Assembly (NCBI GenBank): GCA_001414345.1
Contig: LLCB01000077.1
Span: 124,001 to 188,000, forward strand
DNA length: 64,000 nucleotides
From: Hymenoscyphus infarciens
Taxonomy: Eukaryota > Ascomycota > Leotiomycetes > Helotiales > Helotiaceae
Direction: 5' to 3'
The position numbers were made by a program, and so were the translations under genes. A model generated the notes under the pieces. The model saw only the letters and a list, made by a program, of their open reading frames with translations, was not told the DNA's origin and made no database searches. Positions 57,501 to 64,000 of the stretch are shown here, piece by piece; position 1 is the first letter of the stretch; each line of letters opens with the position of its first letter.

Positions 57501-60129
57501 AGGTATTATACTTAAAACTATAATTCTAAATAATCTTAAGATAAATAGAGCTACTAAACGCTTAGGCTAAACCTTATAATAAATAGTAGAGATAATAAGA
57601 AGGTACTATCTTAACTTTTACACTAACTACCTTTAGCTTAAATTATTATAAACCTTTATCTATCTTTACTAAAGACGTATTTATATAGCTACTAAAATTT
57701 CCCTCTTTAAAGCTATTACTAGCTTATACTCTTATATTAGAGTAAGCCTAAAGAGGCTTAAACCTTTTCTAGATACTTAATAGACTATAAGAGAGATTAT
57801 ATTAAGCAGATCTAGACTACTAATAAGAAAATCGTTTAAGCTAATAATATTTATATTAATAAAATAAAAGTTAACCTATAAGAGAAAGAACTAGTATTTA
57901 AAGTCTCTATCTCTAAGACTACTCTAGACTAACGACTTAATAAAGTAGATCCTAATTAATAATAAAGTAAGAACCTCGAAGCTAACCTTATATTTAAAAT
58001 TAAAAGAGCTACTATAAATACTACTAAAATAGTTATAAAGCTAATTAAGGAATCTTATAAACATAAGTTATAGACTACTAGTAAGATATACTACTAAGAG
58101 ATAAAAGATTAAAGACCTATACCTCTAAGAGAAAGAGGTTAAATAAAGAAACTACGAGTATACCTAAGACTAGGCTACTTACTACTCTTATCTAAACTCG
58201 AAAGCTCTAGAGTTATAAAGCTATCTAATAATTTAGAAAACAACATTCTAGTACTTTATTAAAATAAAGAAGTAATACCTCTACCTACTTTACTACTACT
58301 AAAGCCTATAATCGTTATATACTATAATCTAGCTATACCTACTACTATAAGAGTATTAAGGTTATAAGCATATTAAAGGTTATAACCTCTTATAAACGAC
58401 GATAGCTCTAACCTTAGTAGTTCTAGAATCTTACTAGACGATATAGCGGACTATATAGATAACTATAGCCTTTAACTAGTACTCCCTTCTAACCTACTAC
58501 TATTCGCTCTTATCTACTAGTTAATTAACAAGTTATAGTTTATAGTAGTACTACTAGCTTAGATATAATATAACGTTTTTAAACTATAAATATATAAATA
58601 AGCCTATATCTACGCTAAAGCTAAGAAATAGACAGAGGCTAAAGATAAGGAAGTAGACTCTATTAAGGAAAATAATATTTAAAAGGTAGTAGATAGACTA
58701 GTAAACTAAAAGGTCCTTATAGATAGATAGGTTTATAAACTTAAGATAGACGATAAAGGCTAGGTTATCTAGTATAAGGCCTACTAAGTAGTTTATGGTT
58801 TTAAATAAGAAGAGGGTATTAACTTTAATAAAACCTTTACTACTATTATAAAGCTAATAAGCTATAAACTTATCTTTATAATTACTACTACTCTAAACTA
58901 GGAGATCGAATAAATAGATGTTAAAACTACCTTTTTATATAATAATATTAAAGAAGAGGTCTATATATAACTCTTAAATAGTAGAGGGGATAGTACTAAA
59001 GTTTATAAACTTAAAAAAGTACTCTATAGATTAAAACAAGCTCTTAAAGTCTAGTATAATACTCTTTATAGCTTTCTAAAAACGCTTAGCTTTAAACTAC
59101 TTAATATAGATACTAGGGTCTTTTACTATAAAGATATTATTATTATAGTCTATGTTAACGACCTTCTTATTACTAGTAGCTTAATAAAAGAAATCGATAA
59201 AATTAAGATAGTACTTAGTTAATAATTTAAGATATCTAATCTTAGACTAGTAGCCTTCTATCTTAGAATAATAGTAACTTATAATAGGAGGTAATATATC
59301 TTTTAATTAAGATAATACGTCTATATTAAAAAAATACTTTATAACTTTGATATACTTAAAGCTAAGATATGTTATATACTAATAGAAGTAAATAATTATC
59401 TTATAAGTACTTTTAAAGACTATAAGGCGTTAAAGACTTTTAAATATTAATATTAGTTTATAATAGGCTTACTTATATATACTATACTTAGTACTCGACT
59501 AGATATTACTTATCTTATATCTATTATAAGTAGATTCTTATCTAATCTAACTAATAAATATTAAATAGTAGTAAAACGAATTATATATTATCTTAAGAGT
59601 ACTATAAGCTACGACTTAGTGTTTTAAGGTAAGCTTAAGAGACTTATAAGCTATTTAGATACTAACTAGGCTAGATACTATAAAACTAGATAATCTACTT
59701 CTAGATACCTCTTTAATATTAATAGTAATACTATCTTATAGTTATCTAAAAGATAGGCTATAGTCTTATTATCCTTATATAAAGTAGAACTTAAGAGAGA
59801 GATAAATATTATAAATAAAGCTATTTAGCTATAACGTCTTCTAGACTAGCTTATTCTAGAGACTAAACTAAGAGTTACTATAGTAATCCTTTATAATAAT
59901 TAAGAGGCTATAGTACTTATAAAAAACCTTATCTACTATAACTATACTAAGTATATTATTACCTAAGATACTAAGGTTAGAGAAGTATAAGCTAAAAGAT
60001 ATATAAACCTTATATTTATTAATATAAAAGAGTAAGTAGTAGATAGACTTATAAAACCCCTTTCTAGGAATACTTTTAAGAAGTTCTAATTCTTAATAAG
60101 TATTAAGAAGAGGGGTGTCTAAAAGCTTA

Positions 60130-62240
60130 GTAAGGTATTACTATTACTCTATACTCGCTTAAAATACTATAGAGCTATATCTAACACTTTAAAGAAAATA
60201 AAGGAAGGTTATAAAATATACTCTTTATATTTATACTATTATACCTTTAGATACTAAAGAATAGACCTAGTACTTAAAAAACGTTTTTTATTATAGTTTT
60301 CAAAAGTTATATAACTATATAGCATAAATTATAAGAGGAGATCATATTACTAAGACTAACGATTTATATTATATAGTTAGCTACCTAGTATTCTAGCTAC
60401 TATACTAACCACTTATATATACTTAATATCTAAATATCTTATAATTAAACTCTCTCTATTATCTATAAATTATCCTTTTTAGATACTTATTCTACTTAAA
60501 AAATATTAAATACTAGAATCGCTTCTAGTATAACTCTTAAGAAGTTAAAAGCTATTACTCTCTTAAAAGAACCCTTCTTTAACTTTGTAGATATTAATAC
60601 TTAATATCTAAAACTCCTATTACCTAGAAGCTTAAAGACTAACTCTACTAGTTATAATATCTAGTATTATCTATCTAAAATTAATAATAGCTATAATAGA
60701 GTATACTTACTCTACTAGATTATATAATACCTTATTACTTATTATATAAAGTAGGAAAAGGTAAACTAGTAAGATAATATAAATAAGTACTACCTACTAT
60801 TTAAATACTTCTTATATATCTTTAGTTTAGACTAAATTAAGTTCTAAGACATAATTATTATACTTATAGTTACTTAGACAGAAACCTAGGTTAAAATGAA
60901 TTAGCTATAATACCTTACTATACTATAGTATGCCTAGGTTATAGTTATTAAACGAAAACTCTTTATAGGTCTACGACTTCTTATTCTAGACGCTAACGCC
61001 GAAGTCGAGTATTAAGATACTAATATCGTCTCTTTTATAAATCTACTTAGTATATAAAGGAAATTTATCGACTATCTATAAAAGGATAGAGGTATAAGAA
61101 ACCTTAATATATAAATTAGTAGAGGAGGTAATACTAGCCTAGTTAGGAGATGTCTAGCTATCTTAAGTTACTTTATTTAAGACCTTACTAGTAACTAGGA
61201 CTACCTTAAATAGTAGCTTTAGAGTCTTAGTTACCTTAAAGCTACTAGTTTTAAATAGGTTACTCTTAGTACTCGAATTAACTCTTATAACTATACTCTC
61301 TCTATTAGAGTACTAATAAATAAAGTTATCGATCTCTATTCTTAAAAGCTTTTAAAAAGAAGAAAACCTATTCTAGTAGACCTAGCCTAAGATAACTCTA
61401 AGAGTAAATAGGCCTCTAATAACTACTCTAGGTATAAGAGTACTAATTTAGACGATATCGAAGATAAGAATATAGAACCTATAGAAATAGTAGAAGTAGT
61501 AGAATCTGTAGAAGTAGTAGAACCTATAGAAGTAGTAGAAACTATAGAAGTAGTAGAAGTAGTAGAACTTATAGGAGATATATTACTACTTACTATATAA
61601 AGTCCTAAAATTAAGCTGTCTCTAAAACGCTATTATCCTAATACTCTACTACCTCTACTATATTAGGCATCTGCTATGCCTTTTAAAAAAGCCTTTTAGA
61701 TACTACTCTGACTCTTACTAACGAGGCTTACTAATATTATATATACTAAGTATAGAGGACTCTTAATTAAACGTTTTCCTAGTATATAAAGGCGTATTAA
61801 AACTAATAGTACTAAGTATCTACTTAGTATTGATTAATCGATTAAAGTTAAAGTTAAGCCTAGTACTAATACGCTTAAAGGATAAGATAAGAATATAAAG
61901 TATAAGCGATTTCTTATATATTTAAGAGAGTATATTAAGGATCGACTAGACTAGTTAATAGATTTCTACTATATCCTAGATAACTATAACTATACGAATA
62001 ACATAAGTATAGAAAGAGATACTATACTAGGTAACTTAACTATAGAAGGCGTCTTAGTATATACTATAGATATAGAAGGAGAGGACGAAGTTAATACCTT
62101 AAATTAACTTCTTAAAGGACTCTAATTAGTCTTCTTACTTATATATTCTTCCTTAGCTTTTTATCCTTTAAAAGGTTTTAGTTAAAGGTTTATTAAAGTA
62201 TATTAGTATTATAATCTAGGAGTATTTAGATTAAGTAAGA
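60130..62240 (+). other. Extra coding-like region inside the copia element after RNase H
   Basis: About 2.1 kb between the end of RNase H and the right LTR can be read for hundreds of codons on the plus strand if TAG/TAA at former Gln positions are ignored. It includes a repeat of GAAGTAGTAGAA-type units (61471-61573) coding for a valine/glutamate array. I do not recognise a domain. It may be an additional element ORF, a captured sequence or an older insertion without visible ends. Confidence 0.5.
61471..61573 (+). repeat. Coding microsatellite (EVVE-type units)
   Basis: Repeated 12-21 bp units of ATAGAAGTAGTAGAA with variants translate to V/I-E-V-V-E-x blocks, about six units. It is in the same frame as the surrounding degraded reading. 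Confidence 0.7.
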
Positions 62241-62649
62241 GTGTTAAATATCTATACCTATTATATAATATAGGTCTTCCTAAACCCTCTTATATATAAG
62301 TAGAGAGTAATTCCCCTCTAGAATTGCTTAAGTAACATAATAATATCGAACCTTATACTATCCTTTTAACACTTCTAAGAGGGTAGCCGTTGTCAAAAGC
62401 ACTCCGGCAGTGAAACTAGAGCTACATCACCAGCCTCAAATGGCTAAACAAATCTGGTAAAAACATGAAGTAGAAACCTCAGCACCCCAGTAAGGTCCCC
62501 CCCCCCTTGTTCCTCGAAACTCTTGGTCCCTTATAAACTTTATTGAAGTATGCGTAATATCGAATATTGGGTAGATTATTGCTAACCTAGGAAAGGGGCT
62601 CTGATGCTTTTCACGCTCTTTCGGTATCCATGTAGCATGCCAAAACCAG

Positions 62650-62937
62650 AAGGGTTTCTACGAAGGCGGCTGGCTATGTAGTGCCCTCGCCATTCTAGGT
62701 GGCCACCCGCCTATTATTTTCAAACTCCCCACCAAAGCCGATGTGGAAAGTAAGCGAGATTTGGGAGACCACTTACTTTGGCTGCCGGGTCCATTGAAGC
62801 GTGATCTTACTGTTGAAGAGTATCTTGTTCTCGAAAGTATTCTATCATTGACTATTGTCAGCTCTTCCTGGCAGTATACCATGTCTGAAGCTGGAACTGC
62901 GTCGTCAGCAAAACTTCTGATTCCCACGATTTCGTGA
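62650..62937 (+). pseudogene. Unrecognised coding-like fragment
   Basis: The frame from about 62650 reads FYEGGWLCSALAILGGHPPI, then KLPTKADVESKRDLGDHLLW, LPGPLKRDLTVEEYLVLES and TIVSSSWQYTMSEA before a stop at 62935-62937. It is amphipathic and protein-like, with balanced codon use, but I cannot name a family. No start or partner exons are evident, and it lies 280 bases from the copia insertion. It may be an exon of an uncharacterised gene or a gene remnant. The minus-strand frame over the same bases is considered a shadow. Confidence 0.4.
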
Positions 62938-64000
62938 GTTTTCCTAAATCTCATGGGCTCAGGACTCACACAAATTAAAGCCTCAGATCTTCTGTCATAG
63001 TTGTTGAACTTCGAATAGAAACGGTGAAATCTATTGGATTTTCTTCAACCCAAACGGTCGAACCTAAACCTCTAATTTATACCCAATAACCACGCTGCGG
63101 AAGAGTAAATCATTATGCGTTGCACGAATCATATTTCGGAAACATTTGAAGAGTATCAAAGCTTCGGACCCGCTTTCTGTATCAAAGTTATGTGTTCACC
63201 AAACGCATCCAACCAAGCATCTCAACTTAAAGTTAATCGTTATCTATATCTAAGTCCCACCACCACAAATGTCACTTGAACTTTTCAATACAAATTCAAA
63301 ACCATTGAGGCTCCAACAATGGCATTTTCCATACCCACAACTTTCCACCTACTGTTTCCCATTTGAATCTTGTTCTCAAAACATACTCATCAGGCAGCAG
63401 CGAAAAACGCGAGGAGATGATCGTGCTGGGCCTCTGATCAAAGACCACAGCGAAGTTAGAGGGAGCTTTAGCTAAGAAACCTAAGTAAATGGAAATGAAA
63501 TAACCCCTGAATACCCACAAATAATTCGATACTTCCAGTAACCAAAAGACCACCTGAATCATGTACCGTCGGAATCTCTCCTGCTGTCAAATATCCCTGT
63601 TATATTCGACACATTAAAGGCTGCCTCAACGATAATCGATACTATCGTTCACCCCCTCCTGACTTAATCTACACTCGGTTTGCACACGTCAAGTATACCT
63701 GACATCCACAGCGTGTTCGCCAACCCATCCATAGGTGTTTTTCCTTTCCATTGTTTATACCTATTACCAAACAACCAAAGAGAGCCCCTACCATCTATTT
63801 AAACCCCTCCACAAGGAGCGAAAAAGAAAGAGTTCCCCTCGGAAAATTTCTCAATTTCAAACCATAAAAAAAGAACAGACTAACGCTCCAAGTCAGCGAC
63901 GGGATTGAAGTCGGAATAACTAAAACTTCTCATAATCCCAATCCTGTTGGGCTGAGACTCAACATTCCACCTTCCCCAAAAACCCAGAACAACTCAAAAC
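62938..64000. other. Intergenic region at the right edge
   Basis: No supported gene. The last 400 bases (CT- and A-rich, with TATTTAAACCCC at about 63797) look like a promoter and leader for a plus-strand gene beyond the window; this is inference from composition only. Confidence 0.4.

Larger units (their letters stand above)
54531..62371 (+). mobile_element. Ty1/copia LTR retrotransposon, RIP-degraded, TSD CTTCT
   Basis: Two 130-bp LTRs (54531-54660 and 62242-62371) start TGTTgAAcATCTgTACCT and end CTTTTAAcA. Outside both sides is CTTCT (54526-54530 and 62372-62376). The left LTR start and right LTR end are less mutated. Ignoring Gln-to-stop changes, the order is gag/protease (about 54.8-57 kb), integrase (about 57.2-57.9 kb) and reverse transcriptase (58.64-59.26 kb: EGINFNKTFTTIIK, IEQIDVKTTFLY, VYVNDLLITSS). 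RNase H follows to about 60.06 kb. This order is the copia order. A purine tract AAGAAGAGGGG at 60105-60115 follows, yet the right LTR is 2.1 kb farther. Confidence 0.9.

Overview
The window reads as nuclear DNA of a filamentous ascomycete. Short GT-AG introns (about 48-174 bp), a Prm1 cell-fusion gene, a Paf1 gene, a split tRNA-Gly and extremely AT-rich, RIP-like transposon blocks all point that way. The protein sequences look most like Leotiomycetes/Helotiales, but that is an impression from memory, not a search result.

The DNA has two sharply separated textures. Balanced-composition islands carry genes: 1-5.9 kb, 7.05-11.8 kb, 28.4-38.35 kb, 46.2-54.5 kb and 62.4-64 kb. AT-rich blocks hold degraded mobile elements in which Gln codons have become TAA/TAG: 5.92-7.04, about 12.2-28.4, 38.35-46.18 and 54.53-62.37 kb. 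I delimited most elements from paired ends plus target-site duplications.

Left island: the 3' end of an ARMH3-like (DUF1741) gene, then prm1. Next come a hAT-type MITE with 8-bp TSD, an intergenic stretch with a degenerate tandem repeat and a C14/G14 homopolymer pair, PAF1 on the minus strand with an in-frame 54-bp intron, and a relic of a PP1 phosphatase gene beside the first large AT block.

First large block (12.2-28.4 kb): a four-level nest. A solo LTR is split by a Tad1-like LINE, which is split by a Ty3/gypsy chromovirus, which carries a 113-bp solo LTR that shows no RIP. A second solo LTR of the outermost family and a diverged element copy lie to the left. Similar inverted ends sit at about 12.2-12.35 and 28.25-28.44 kb.

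Middle island (28.4-38.35 kb): a small secreted protein with three hevein/CBM18 modules, an RBR-type E3 ubiquitin ligase with five 32-residue repeats and a doubtful reading-frame junction, a frameshifted alpha/beta-hydrolase pseudogene, and a five-exon DUF6536 membrane-protein gene.

Second block (38.35-46.18 kb): bounded by perfect 20-bp inverted repeats and TGGCAAC direct repeats. It contains a MULE-like transposon with long inverted repeats, interrupted by a 3.18-kb LTR element without recognisable pol, plus a TA-flanked MITE.

Right island (46.2-54.5 kb): a secreted GMC oxidoreductase (five exons), a broken histone H3-like gene, an F-box-like/ankyrin protein gene and an intron-containing tRNA-Gly(CCC). 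A 7.84-kb Ty1/copia element with 130-bp LTRs follows, carrying about 2.1 kb of extra coding-like sequence after RNase H. The last 1.6 kb holds one unrecognised coding-like fragment.

No gene cluster with a shared pathway is evident. The island genes look like independent core genes (ARMH3, prm1, PAF1, tRNA) mixed with accessory or surface genes (CBM18 protein, GMC oxidase, RBR, ankyrin, DUF6536) next to repeats.
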